A program made the translations under genes and the position numbers. The notes beneath the pieces were generated by a model, which saw nothing but the letters and a program-made list of their open reading frames with translations, did no database searches and was not told the DNA's origin. DNA of 59,139 nt from Phycisphaerae bacterium (GTDB lineage: Bacteria; Planctomycetota; Phycisphaerae; Sedimentisphaerales; Anaerobacaceae), in the NCBI GenBank assembly GCA_030601845.1, contig JAUWAY010000012.1, positions 1-59,139 of the forward strand, given 5' to 3'. Numbering within the stretch: position 1 is the first letter of the stretch; every line of letters begins with the position of its first letter. Below are positions 8,748 through 16,324 of the stretch, in pieces.

Positions 8748-9497
8748 ATGGCTTTAATACTGATAGGAATTGACGATACCGATAACAAAGCCAGCCGAGG
8801 TACCGGCCGGTTAGCCCGTTTGCTGTCTTGTGAGTGCGAAAAGCGTGGCCTGCAGCCGGTGGGTGTAACACGACATCAGTTTCTGCTCGACCCGGCCATC
8901 GATTATACTTCACACAACAGCGGTGCGTGTATCGGCATTTGCGGCGATGACGGTATTGAGGCGGCTACCTTTGCATTTGATTTCGTGGCCCAACGTTCGG
9001 CGGAAGGCTCCGACCCGGGTGTCTGCATTGCGCGAGCTGATACCGTTGGCTCCAGCATCGTGGAATTTGCAAAAGCCGCAAACAAAAAGCTTCTCAAAAT
9101 AGAAGATGCCTTTAATCTGGCCAGGGCGGACTCTATTGCGTTACAGGGTCTTGGCGGTTCCTGCCAGCCCCGCCTCTTGGAGGGGCGGGGCCAGGGTGTT
9201 ATAGGCGCGCTTGCGTCTGTTGGTTTGCGTGCCGCTGGTGTTGGTGGTCGCTTTATTGATTTACCCGGGCTTCGGGAGCTGCCCCGTTGTGTCGATGCGC
9301 AAACTTATAACAAAATGGGTATCGAGATTGAATACAAGAGCGATTGCCGTCAGCTGAGTTCGAGCGATATGGTAGATGGCCTTGGCTGGGTGCGGCCGCG
9401 GCTGATTAGTGGAAAACCCGTATTGGTAGTTGAGTGGAGTGAACAAAAGAATGCGTGGGTTCCTGTTGATAGAAAGAAAGGCAGAGCGCTGGGGTAG
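8748..9497 (+). CDS. TiaS-like protein
   Basis: The N-terminus LILIGIDDTDNKASRGTGRL matches the catalytic start of TiaS, the archaeal tRNA(Ile2) agmatinylcytidine synthase, and of its bacterial relatives. At 249 residues it is much shorter than archaeal TiaS (over 400) and lacks the C-terminal zinc ribbon and OB-fold parts, so tRNA modification is unlikely. ATG 8748, one base after the previous stop, is preferred over an in-frame TTG at 8730. A palindrome at 9167-9191 lies inside the gene and codes for QPRLLEGRG. The setting inside a molybdenum-enzyme operon suggests a nucleotide-dependent role there. Confidence 0.65.
   Translation: MALILIGIDDTDNKASRGTGRLARLLSCECEKRGLQPVGVTRHQFLLDPAIDYTSHNSGACIGICGDDGIEAATFAFDFVAQRSAEGSDPGVCIARADTVGSSIVEFAKAANKKLLKIEDAFNLARADSIALQGLGGSCQPRLLEGRGQGVIGALASVGLRAAGVGGRFIDLPGLRELPRCVDAQTYNKMGIEIEYKSDCRQLSSSDMVDGLGWVRPRLISGKPVLVVEWSEQKNAWVPVDRKKGRALG
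9167..9191. repeat. palindrome inside the TiaS-like gene
   Basis: The left arm GCCCCGCCTC pairs with the right arm GAGGGGCGGGGC with a two-base bulge around TTG. The sequence is very close to the intergenic palindrome at 29830-29858. The insert keeps the reading frame. Confidence 0.7.
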
Positions 9498-10074
9498 CAT
9501 TTTAAAGAGCCGTCAGTTGAGGATGTTAGGGGTATCAGCATCTGTTGGCATTATTGCTGGGATTTTCGTTGGTGCTGTCCGGCTGAAACTGGGATTGCCC
9601 GGACATAAGGTTTTTTTGTGGCTGACACCTGTTATTGTGGCTCGTCTGCTTGGCCGATGCAAGGCGGGCACTACCGCCGGGGCGCTCTCATCGGCTTTGG
9701 CCGGTCTTGCTCTTGGTGGCAACTTTGCCGGCGGCATCTTAGGTTTACCCCTGATTGGTTTTGCCGGGGTTATTTTGGACCTGGTTATAAACTCTCTGGA
9801 GGGTCCCCGCGAAGCGGGGTCCCAACAACGGCAAAGCCCTTACCTTTCTACCATTCCAATCATCGGCATTACTTCGATGTTTGTTGGCCTGCTTTGCTTT
9901 ATCAAGAGGTTGCTCGTACCTGCCGGTGTCAATCGGCACTTTCTATTTGGTATCTCCGGTTTTTGGTACCAATTCATTTGTTACGCATTTTTCGGTCTGA
10001 GTGCGGGCCTGGTCGCTGCCACAATCGCCTGTCTGATTAATCGACGCCATCGAATACGTAGAGGGATAAAATGA
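9451..10074 (+). CDS. multi-pass membrane protein of the formate dehydrogenase locus
   Basis: Five or six hydrophobic segments are visible, for example SASVGIIAGIFVGAVRL, VFLWLTPVIVARLLG, GILGLPLIGFAGVILDLVI, IPIIGITSMFVGLLCFI and FFGLSAGLVAATIACLI. The glycine-rich, evenly spaced pattern is reminiscent of ECF-type substrate-binding (S) subunits or small permeases, but I cannot assign a family. The start is uncertain: ATG 9451 overlaps the TiaS-like gene by 47 bases, while ATG 9523 would remove the basic N-terminus. The 3' end overlaps the next start (ATGA). A palindrome at 9801-9823 lies in a loop between two membrane segments. Confidence 0.7.
   Translation: MRGFLLIERKAERWGSILKSRQLRMLGVSASVGIIAGIFVGAVRLKLGLPGHKVFLWLTPVIVARLLGRCKAGTTAGALSSALAGLALGGNFAGGILGLPLIGFAGVILDLVINSLEGPREAGSQQRQSPYLSTIPIIGITSMFVGLLCFIKRLLVPAGVNRHFLFGISGFWYQFICYAFFGLSAGLVAATIACLINRRHRIRRGIK
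9801..9823. repeat. palindrome inside the membrane-protein gene
   Basis: GGGTCCCCGC, loop GAA, GCGGGGTCCC: near-perfect arms with one mismatch. It codes for the EGPREAGSQ loop and does not interrupt a membrane segment. Confidence 0.7.
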
Positions 10075-11264
10075 TAATACTTGATGGGATGTTGATGATT
10101 GGTTCTGCCGGGGCGAATGTTGGCAAAACCGAGCTGGCCTGTGCGCTTATTAAAAAGTTCGGCAAAAGCACCAACATCACAGGGATAAAGGTTATCACGA
10201 TAAAGGCCAAGGACGGACAATGTCCCCGCGGCGGTCGAGGTTGCGGGGTCTGCTCGTCACTGGATGGAGTTTTTTGCATTGCAGAAGAAACCGAGAGCAC
10301 TTCGGACAACGAGGGACGAGTATCGAGTAAAGACACAGCAAGACTTTTAGCTGCGGGTGCGAGTCGGGTCTTCTGGCTGCGTGTTATGAAAGCGCATCTG
10401 GAAGAAGGGGTGACTTCCCTGTTGGATATAATCGGCCCTGATGTGGTTTCGGTTTGCGAATCAAACTCGCTGCGGCAGGTGGTTGAGCCGGGGCTGTTTC
10501 TTATTGTCAAGGGCAACGAGCAAAGAGTATGGAAGAGTTCATCTCAGCAAGTCAAACGATATGCGGATAGAATCGTGGTTTCCGGTGACAGCGGTTTTGA
10601 TTTTGACCCCGTTAGAAGTAAGACGCCCGAAGGGACTTCTAACGGGGTTGACCTTGGCCAGATAAAGCTTACGAGTGGGAAATGGACAATTCAGGAGAAA
10701 GCGACGGCGATAATTATGGCAGGGGGGACAAGCAGCCGAATGGGGAGCGATAAGAGTATGCTTGCGGTCAATGGTCGGCCTATGATAGAGACAATCTGCG
10801 AACGGCTTCGCGGCACATTCAGCCAGATACTTATTAGCGCCAACGAAGTGGAAAAATTTGGCTTTCTCGGATTGCCTGTTATCCCGGACAAAATGCCGGG
10901 GCAGGGACCTTTGATGGGGATAGCTTCGGCTCTGGAGGCATCAGCCAACGAACTTAATTTTGTGGTGGCCTGTGATATTCCGCATATAGAACTGGCCTTT
11001 GTCAGAAGGATGCTTGCCGAAGCCGAAGATTTTGACGCTGTTATTCCAAAGAGTAACGATGAAAAATACGAGCCGCTTTTTGCGGTGTACCGTAAAAGTG
11101 CGCTTGAGGCCATAAACGAGGTGCTGCGCTCGGGGGGACGTAAAATAAGCGATGTGTTTGCGCGGTGCAGGGTCAAATATATCAAGCTGGAAACAAATGG
11201 GTTTATGAACCTGAATACGATGGCTGAATATGGGGAATTTCGGGAAAACATAAGAAGAAGCTAA
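10071..11264 (+). CDS. P-loop (MobB-like) protein fused to MobA molybdenum cofactor guanylyltransferase
   Basis: Residues 1 to about 195 form a P-loop domain with Walker A GSAGANVGKTE and a cysteine cluster CPRGGRGCGVC, reminiscent of the MobB adaptor but not a close match. From about residue 210 comes a full MobA domain: AIIMAGGTSSRMGSDKSML (GTP site), VIPDKMPGQGPLMGIASAL and VACDIPHIE. MobA joins GMP to molybdopterin to make the MGD form needed by FdhA. The linker between domains is built by a palindromic DNA element at 10606-10648 (residues PVRSKTPEGTSNG). The ATG overlaps the preceding stop, and moeA follows after 21 bases. Confidence 0.85.
   Translation: MIILDGMLMIGSAGANVGKTELACALIKKFGKSTNITGIKVITIKAKDGQCPRGGRGCGVCSSLDGVFCIAEETESTSDNEGRVSSKDTARLLAAGASRVFWLRVMKAHLEEGVTSLLDIIGPDVVSVCESNSLRQVVEPGLFLIVKGNEQRVWKSSSQQVKRYADRIVVSGDSGFDFDPVRSKTPEGTSNGVDLGQIKLTSGKWTIQEKATAIIMAGGTSSRMGSDKSMLAVNGRPMIETICERLRGTFSQILISANEVEKFGFLGLPVIPDKMPGQGPLMGIASALEASANELNFVVACDIPHIELAFVRRMLAEAEDFDAVIPKSNDEKYEPLFAVYRKSALEAINEVLRSGGRKISDVFARCRVKYIKLETNGFMNLNTMAEYGEFRENIRRS
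10606..10648. repeat. CCCCGTTAGA palindrome inside the mobB-mobA fusion
   Basis: The arms CCCCGTTAGAAGT and ACTTCTAACGGGG are a perfect 13-base inverted repeat, extendable by one pair, around a 15-base loop that itself contains CCCGAAGGG. The core is shared with 23955-23985 and 21921-21982. It is in frame and lies exactly between two protein domains. Confidence 0.85.
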
Positions 11265-11285
11265 AAATTAAAATGACAAATCAAA

Positions 11286-12482
11286 ATGCAAGGTAGGGTT
11301 ATTAAGTTTGATGATGCGTTTGAAGTTGTGATGGGTTCGGCTTGTCGGCTGGGGACGGAACGTGTGGGTGTCGAGTGTGCTTTGAATCGCGTACTGGCCG
11401 AGGACGTTGCCTCGGATATCTGTTTGCCGCCTTTTAACAAATCGGCAATGGACGGTTTCGCCTGCCGTCGAGCCGACCTTGCAAACGAGCTGACAGTGGT
11501 TGAAACGATTCCCGCCGGCTATATGCCACAAAAGACGATTGGGCAAAGTGAGTGTGCGAAGATTATGACTGGTTCCGTTGTCCCTGAAGGAGCCGACTGT
11601 GTGATTATGGTCGAATATACCGAAAGTGTGGCGGAGAACAAGATTCGATTTACCGGCAAAGATACAGCCGACAATATTTGTCTGAAGGGCGAAGATACCA
11701 AAAAAGGGGATATTGTTCTTCGGGCCGGCCGGATTATCAAGGCGCAGCACATTGCGGTTCTGGCGAGCTGCGGTTGTGTGAAGCCATTGGTATCATTGCA
11801 GCCGAGGGTCGGCATTATCGCAACGGGTGACGAATTGGTCGAACCCGGACGTAAGCCGGCGGCTTTTCAAATCCGCAACAGTAACGGACCCCAGTTGGCC
11901 GCCCAGGTGACAGGCGCCGGTGCAATAGCAACAAACTATGGCATCGCCGCCGATACAGAAGAAGCTTTGAATAGCGTGGTTGAAAGTGCGATAGCGGAAA
12001 ATGATGTTGTGATTTTGTCGGGTGGAGTATCGGTAGGTGATTACGACCTTGTTCGGGGGATTCTCGAAAAAAACAGCGTTGAGCTGCTATTTGAGAGGGT
12101 CGCGGTAAAGCCGGGCCGGCCTACGGTCTTTGGGGTTTTGAATGAGCCGGCACGGCGGTACTGTTTTGGATTGCCGGGTAATCCGGTATCGACTTTTATT
12201 ATGTTCGAATTGTTAGTCAAGCCATTCCTTTTTAAGATGATGGGGCACAATTTCAAGCTGGCTTTTACTTACAGGCAACTGGAAAAGACAATAAAAAGAA
12301 GGAAGACTGAGAGGGATTCGTGGCTGCCCGTTGTATTTACCGGAAATGGCAAGATTAAAAGCGTCGAATATCATGGCTCCGCGCATATTAACGCGCTGTG
12401 CGAAGCCGATGGTTTACTCTGCATACCTGCCGGCGTAGCAGAAATTAAGGAAGGGACGACCGTTGTTGTTAGACAGATTTAA
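11286..12482 (+). CDS. moeA: molybdopterin molybdenumtransferase
   Basis: MoeA inserts molybdate into adenylated molybdopterin. Visible family motifs are LPPFNKSAMDGFA near the start, MTGSVVPEGADCVIMVE, GIIATGDELVEPG, ILSGGVSVGDYDLV, VAVKPGRPTVFG and FGLPGNPVSTFI near the end. The length of 398 residues is normal and all domains are present. It lies 21 bases after the mobB-mobA fusion and its last 20 bases overlap the start of moaA. It works after Mog in the same pathway, whose gene lies 1.7 kb downstream. Confidence 0.95.
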   Translation: MQGRVIKFDDAFEVVMGSACRLGTERVGVECALNRVLAEDVASDICLPPFNKSAMDGFACRRADLANELTVVETIPAGYMPQKTIGQSECAKIMTGSVVPEGADCVIMVEYTESVAENKIRFTGKDTADNICLKGEDTKKGDIVLRAGRIIKAQHIAVLASCGCVKPLVSLQPRVGIIATGDELVEPGRKPAAFQIRNSNGPQLAAQVTGAGAIATNYGIAADTEEALNSVVESAIAENDVVILSGGVSVGDYDLVRGILEKNSVELLFERVAVKPGRPTVFGVLNEPARRYCFGLPGNPVSTFIMFELLVKPFLFKMMGHNFKLAFTYRQLEKTIKRRKTERDSWLPVVFTGNGKIKSVEYHGSAHINALCEADGLLCIPAGVAEIKEGTTVVVRQI

Positions 12483-13272
12483 CCGAAGAATAGATTACCT
12501 GCGAATATCTGTAACGGACCGCTGCAATCATCGGTGCGTATATTGTATGCCGGAAGCCGGCGGCGCGTTGAAAAGCCGTAGCGAAATCCTTTCTTATGAA
12601 CAGATGGAGTCGGTGGTAAAAGTGGCTGCGAAGATGGGTATAATAAAGGTACGGCTAACGGGCGGTGAGCCATTGGTTAGAAAAGATATCGAGCGGCTGG
12701 TGGTAAAACTTGCAGCTACCGATGGTATCGAGCAGGTCTGTATGACCACCAACGGCTCACTACTTGTGGGTATGGCGGCGAAGCTGAAACGAAGCGGCCT
12801 TGGGCGAGTGAATATCTCGATAGACACGCTCGATGCGGATAGATACCGCCTGGTAACTGGCGGCGGAGATTTGCGGGATGCCCTTGCGGGGGTCGATGCG
12901 GCTAAAAGAGCGGAACTTACGCCGATAAAGATTAATATGGTCATCCTTGACGACACGACTGAAGAGGATATTGAACTAATGAAGGTGTTTTGTGAGCAGC
13001 GAGGCCTGCAGCTTCAAAAAATTATGCAGTTCTCGCTCTATGACAGGGCTGACTTGAGCAGGCGGTTTCAGACGCAGCGCCCACCAGAATGCAGCCGCTG
13101 CAACCGGCTGAGACTGACCGCTGATGGGTTCCTGAAGCCGTGTCTTTTTTCCGACAATGAGATAAAGGTGGATTTTGATGATATTGCCGGCTCCATACTC
13201 AAAGCTGTAGCGCAAAAACCGGAAAGCGGAAGCTCGTGTCGGAACAGATTTATGAGCCAGATTGGAGGCTAA
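12463..13272 (+). CDS. moaA: GTP 3',8-cyclase MoaA, short form
   Basis: This radical-SAM enzyme starts molybdopterin synthesis from GTP. It shows YLRISVTDRCNHRCVYCMPE (SAM cluster), VRLTGGEPLVRKDI, the second cluster PPECSRCNRLRLTADGFLKPC and the C-terminal GG (MSQIGG). At 269 residues it is about 60 shorter than usual. The missing part lies between the barrel and the second cluster, where the usual RFIE(F/L)M...G segment is replaced by LQLQKIMQFSLYDRAD. The start must be TTG 12463 (or 12466), because a stop lies upstream in frame at 12436; AAGGAAGGGA seven bases before supports it. It overlaps moeA by 20 bases. Confidence 0.9.
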   Translation: MLLDRFNRRIDYLRISVTDRCNHRCVYCMPEAGGALKSRSEILSYEQMESVVKVAAKMGIIKVRLTGGEPLVRKDIERLVVKLAATDGIEQVCMTTNGSLLVGMAAKLKRSGLGRVNISIDTLDADRYRLVTGGGDLRDALAGVDAAKRAELTPIKINMVILDDTTEEDIELMKVFCEQRGLQLQKIMQFSLYDRADLSRRFQTQRPPECSRCNRLRLTADGFLKPCLFSDNEIKVDFDDIAGSILKAVAQKPESGSSCRNRFMSQIGG

Positions 13273-13276
13273 AAGA

Positions 13277-13330
13277 AAAGGAATAAATTAACCGCAGAGA
13301 ACGCAGAGAAAAAAGAGAGAGGAAAAGATA
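13277..13330. repeat. CGCAGAGAA word array between moaA and moaC
   Basis: Repeated CGCAGAGAA/AGAGAGG words fill the moaA-moaC gap. They resemble the CACAGAGGACACAGAG arrays near 50880, 52205 and 52640. The purine-rich AGAGAGGAAAAG may serve as the ribosome-binding region of moaC. Confidence 0.5.
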
Positions 13331-13336
13331 AAAAAT

Positions 13337-13774
13337 ATGATAGATATAAGCGGCAAAGATATTACGGTAAGAACTGCGGCGGCGAGCGGGTGTGTGGTTC
13401 TTGGAGAAGAGCTGTTTGAGGTGCTGCGGCAGGGACAATGTCCGAAAGGCGATGTCCTTGAGACAGCAAAAATAGCTGCTATCGGCGCGGTAAAAGCAAC
13501 ACCTTCAATAGTTCCGATGTGTCACTCTATTCTAATCGAAGCGGTCAAGATTGATTTTATGATGGACGAGATAAACAAATCGGTTAGCGTGAATGTGAAA
13601 GTCAAATCCTCGGGCAAAACCGGAGTGGAAATGGAGGCCTTAACCGGTGCAAGCGCTGCCTGTCTTACTATATACGATATGCTCAAATACAAAGGCAAAG
13701 ATATGGTGATAAGCGAAATAAAGCTAATAGAAAAGAGTGGCGGAAAAAGTGGCGACTACAAAAGGCAAGATTAA
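13337..13774 (+). CDS. moaC: cyclic pyranopterin monophosphate synthase
   Basis: MoaC completes the MoaA reaction, giving cPMP. Conserved parts are KGDVLETAKIAAIGAVKATP, the active-site IVPMCHSI and GVEMEALTGASAACLTIYDM. The 145-residue length is typical. The final 38 bases overlap the following MOSC gene, which suggests translational coupling. No MoaD or MoaE is encoded in the window, so the sulfur-transfer step must be encoded elsewhere. Confidence 0.95.
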   Translation: MIDISGKDITVRTAAASGCVVLGEELFEVLRQGQCPKGDVLETAKIAAIGAVKATPSIVPMCHSILIEAVKIDFMMDEINKSVSVNVKVKSSGKTGVEMEALTGASAACLTIYDMLKYKGKDMVISEIKLIEKSGGKSGDYKRQD

Positions 13775-14204
13775 AGCGATATCGACCTCTAAAGAGCGGG
13801 GCACACGGAAGTACAATGTACCTACGGCTGAGCTGAAAGTCGGCTTCGGCATAGCCGGTGACGCCCACGCAGGCGACTGGCACAGGCAGGTGAGCTTGTT
13901 AGCGGAAGAATCTATCGAGAAAATGAGAACAAAAGGGGCCAGCGTCACGGCAGGAGATTTTGCGGAAAACATTACGACAGAAGGGATTGACCTGAGGTTT
14001 CTATCACCTGGCAGCAAACTCAAACTTGGCAGTGACGCTGAAGTTGAAATTACCCAGTTCGGCAAAGAATGCCACAGCGGCTGTGAAATTTTTCAACAAA
14101 TCGGAGATTGTATTATGCCGCGAGAAGGTGTTTTTGCAAAAGTAACAAAGCCGGGCCGAATCAAACCCGGCGACGGCATAGAGGTAATAAATTCAAATGA
14201 TTAG
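13737..14204 (+). CDS. MOSC-domain protein
   Basis: This stand-alone MOSC (MoCo sulfurase C-terminal) domain has GIAGDAHAGDWHRQVSLL, AGDFAENITTEGIDL, QFGKECHSGCEIFQQIGDC and MPREGVFAKV. The conserved cysteine in GKECHSGCEI could carry a persulfide. Such proteins are thought to deliver sulfur to, or bind, molybdenum cofactor, which fits a formate dehydrogenase locus. The start used is GTG 13737 within moaC; GTG 13749 is an alternative. Its last eight bases overlap the mog gene. Confidence 0.88.
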   Translation: MAEKVATTKGKIKAISTSKERGTRKYNVPTAELKVGFGIAGDAHAGDWHRQVSLLAEESIEKMRTKGASVTAGDFAENITTEGIDLRFLSPGSKLKLGSDAEVEITQFGKECHSGCEIFQQIGDCIMPREGVFAKVTKPGRIKPGDGIEVINSND

Positions 14205-14724
14205 GGTGGCCATATTGACGGTCAGTGACAGTTGCGCGCAGCAAAAAAGAGAAGATATAAGCGGGCAAACTATCAGGGAAATACTGGGTTCCCCCCTGCT
14301 TTCTTGCGAAAGCAAGAAGGCGGGGTCCCTGCCATCTGATAAATTCGAGATTTGCGAGTATAAAGTCGTTGCTGACCAGCAGGAGACAATCGAAAAAGAG
14401 CTTATACGTTTTGCCGACGAAGTAAGAGCCGATATTGTCTTTACCACCGGCGGCACGGGTCTTGGGCCTCGTGATGTTACGCCTGAAGCTACGGCTGCGG
14501 TATGTGCAAAAATGGTTCCCGGCATAGCCGAAGCAATGCGGTTAGAGGGACTGAAAAAAACCAGAAACGCTATCCTGTCGCGAAGTGTTGCCGGGGTGCG
14601 TGGAAATACGCTTATAATCAATCTCCCAGGGAGCCCGAAAGCGGTGGCGGAGTCACTGGAAATAATTTTAGATATTTTACCGCACGCAATAAATATGCTG
14701 CGTGGCGGAGGACATGATTCGTGA
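14197..14724 (+). CDS. mog: molybdopterin adenylyltransferase (MogA/MoaB family)
   Basis: This enzyme adenylates molybdopterin before MoeA inserts the metal. It shows VAILTVSDSCAQ at the start, VFTTGGTGLGPRDVTPEAT (the MPT-binding motif) and LPGSPKAVAESLEIILDILP. The 175 residues exceed the usual 160-165 because a palindrome at 14286-14329 adds residues around SPLLSCESKKAGSLPS. This falls where MogA proteins normally have a short loop after the first helix. It overlaps the MOSC gene by eight bases. Confidence 0.92.
   Translation: MIRVAILTVSDSCAQQKREDISGQTIREILGSPLLSCESKKAGSLPSDKFEICEYKVVADQQETIEKELIRFADEVRADIVFTTGGTGLGPRDVTPEATAAVCAKMVPGIAEAMRLEGLKKTRNAILSRSVAGVRGNTLIINLPGSPKAVAESLEIILDILPHAINMLRGGGHDS
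14286..14329. repeat. palindrome inside mog
   Basis: TTCTTGC and GCAAGAA flank the loop GAAA and extend outward through CCCCCTGCT/GGCGGGG with wobble pairs. The sequence resembles the guaB-leader palindrome at 29937-29970. It is in frame and adds about 14 residues to the protein. Confidence 0.75.
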
Positions 14725-14757
14725 CTCGTCGCTCGTGACTCGTGATTCGGTTGAGCT
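14716..14757. repeat. GTGACTCGT word array
   Basis: Direct repeats of the word GTGACTCGT (with TCGCTCGTGACTCGTGATTC) lie between mog and the DUF3786 gene. The same words recur around the tRNA-Val downstream gap at 15563-15638. Confidence 0.65.
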
Positions 14758-14778
14758 TGTGGAAAGGTATAAAGCACA

Positions 14779-15387
14779 ATGGCACATGAAGGGTTGTGGA
14801 AGCAACTTGTAGAGCTTGACGGGCAGAAAACCGCCCAAAGAGCGAAGTGTCAATACCTTGACGACCCACAGCACTATGTTATTCGTCTGTTGAACAAAGA
14901 TTATGTGGTTAATCTTTCGGACAGACAGGTCTTTTCGGTCCAATCAGGTTTGCCGCCGGAGCCGGCGGAGTTTCTCGAACAGCTTTGCCTTCTTGCGTAC
15001 CTGATAAACGCTCAGGATTTGCCGGTTGCCAACAAACTTGTCAGGCCGGAAACTTTACCTGGTGGGCAGTTTTTCTTCAAGGGCCAGCATAGTGTTCCTA
15101 CAGAAGAATTGGAAAGAGCGTTTGGGAAGTCGCCCGAACGGTTATACGAGATTGCCGAGCAGTTTGATGCCAAAAGATGTGAATTCGGCGATGCTTCAAT
15201 AGAGTTGTATGTGTTGCCTCGCATCCCATTAACGATAGTGATTTGGCGAAGCGACGATGAATTTCCGGCCCGTGCATCTATTCTTTTTGACCGGACGGCT
15301 GCAGCGCATCTGCCGCTGGATGCGTTACTTACGGCTGTGAATCTTGCTGTGGAAGCATTAGTTCAGGCCTCTGGCGAGAGCAACTAA
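14779..15387 (+). CDS. DUF3786 domain protein
   Basis: The 202 residues show the DUF3786 pattern: LPGGQFFFKGQHSVPTEEL, FGKSPERLYEIAEQF, VLPRIPLTIVIWRSDDEFPA and ILFDRTAAAHLPLDALL. The family is of unknown function; I associate it with anaerobes and with cofactor and C1-metabolism genes. No signal peptide or membrane segment is visible, so it is likely cytoplasmic. It ends the formate dehydrogenase/molybdenum locus. A GGAAAGG about 13 bases before ATG 14779 is the nearest ribosome-binding sequence. Confidence 0.85.
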   Translation: MAHEGLWKQLVELDGQKTAQRAKCQYLDDPQHYVIRLLNKDYVVNLSDRQVFSVQSGLPPEPAEFLEQLCLLAYLINAQDLPVANKLVRPETLPGGQFFFKGQHSVPTEELERAFGKSPERLYEIAEQFDAKRCEFGDASIELYVLPRIPLTIVIWRSDDEFPARASILFDRTAAAHLPLDALLTAVNLAVEALVQASGESN

Positions 15388-15482
15388 ACTGCTCGGTCTT
15401 GACAAGCAGTAATCCTGGCGTTTTTAATATTGAGGATTTATTGCAAAATGGGAACCCTACGAAGTAGGGACCCGAGAACTCA

Positions 15483-15556
15483 GGGCGATTAGCTCAGTTG
15501 GTTAGAGCGCACGGATCACACCCGTGAGGTCACAGGTTCGAGTCCTGTATCGCCCA
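15483..15556 (+). tRNA. tRNA-Val (anticodon CAC)
   Basis: The acceptor stem GGGCGAT/ATCGCCC, D-arm GCTCAGTTGGTTAGAGC, anticodon stem CACGG/CCGTG with loop ATCACAC, and T-arm ACAGG TTCGAGT CCTGT form a complete cloverleaf. Loop positions 34-36 read CAC, giving valine. The 3' CCA is not encoded. Confidence 0.95.
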
Positions 15557-15562
15557 ATAAAA

Positions 15563-15638
15563 GTCGTGACTCGTGCCCCGTCGCCCGTGTCCCGGGGCAG
15601 GAGACCTGGGTCACGATTCACGAGCGACGAGTCACGAA
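15563..15638. repeat. GTGACTCGT array with inverse complement after tRNA-Val
   Basis: GTCGTGACTCGTGCCCCGTC is followed by GGGTCACGATTCACGAGCGA and CGAGTCACGAAC, so the left half pairs with the right half as a long imperfect hairpin. It fills the gap up to the ATG at 15640. Confidence 0.7.
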
Positions 15639-15639
15639 C

Positions 15640-16308
15640 ATGAAAATTTCGCTAACCAGAATCCAGAAGCTAATCGGCAAAAGGATGCTGGAATCCAAGC
15701 GGAGTAAGCCCTGTTTTTACATTGAGTCAAAAGCGGACGTAACAGAACTGATGGGCCTTCGTCCGAAGCTGAAAAAATCTTTGGGAGTAAAAATCACAAG
15801 TAATACCTTTTTTATTCGCGCGCTGGCGACGGCTGTTAAAAAATATCCTCTTATGGTGGGCGCTTTTGTAGGAGAGAAGATTCAAATTGCCGATTGCATT
15901 AACGTTGGCTTTGCGGTCAACGCTCCGCAGGGTCTTGTGGTGCCGGTAATAAAAACGGCTGACAAAAAAACGTTAGCTGAAATTGCACGTGAGGAGAAGT
16001 TGTTTACCGAAAAGGCGCGCAGCAATAAATTGACGCTTGAGGAGATGGAGGGCGAAACAGTAGCGCTGAGCAATCTTGGTGTCTACGGCATTGATTCATT
16101 TTTAGGCATCGCACCGCCGCCGGCCAGTACCATTTTAGCAGTTGGTAATGTAATCAGAATGGTCTGTCCTGAGGACGGCAAAGCGACAGTTCGTAAAATG
16201 GTGAGCCTGTCTTTAGCTGTTGACCATAGAATTATAACCGGTACCTACGCAGCGAAGTTTCTGGGCTTTATCAAAGAGCAACTGCAAAACCCGCAAGAAC
16301 TGACTTGA
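15640..16308 (+). CDS. stand-alone 2-oxoacid dehydrogenase E2 acyltransferase domain
   Basis: This is the catalytic trimer-forming domain of E2 acyltransferases without the lipoyl and subunit-binding domains. It shows [20 protein letters not shown] at the N-terminus, [40 protein letters not shown] and [19 protein letters not shown]. The family signature DHRxxDG reads DHRIITG here: the usual aspartate is threonine (codon ACC). No E1, E3 or lipoyl genes are nearby. A 222-residue E2 with an altered active site may be structural, or may act on a non-lipoyl acyl donor. Confidence 0.85.
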   Translation: MKISLTRIQKLIGKRMLESKRSKPCFYIESKADVTELMGLRPKLKKSLGVKITSNTFFIRALATAVKKYPLMVGAFVGEKIQIADCINVGFAVNAPQGLVVPVIKTADKKTLAEIAREEKLFTEKARSNKLTLEEMEGETVALSNLGVYGIDSFLGIAPPPASTILAVGNVIRMVCPEDGKATVRKMVSLSLAVDHRIITGTYAAKFLGFIKEQLQNPQELT

Positions 16309-16324
16309 TAGAAAGGATAAGAAA

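Noticed and set aside
9801-9823. Palindromes inside genes as terminators
   Set aside because: They have no T-runs and lie within intact coding frames, so termination there would abolish expression.
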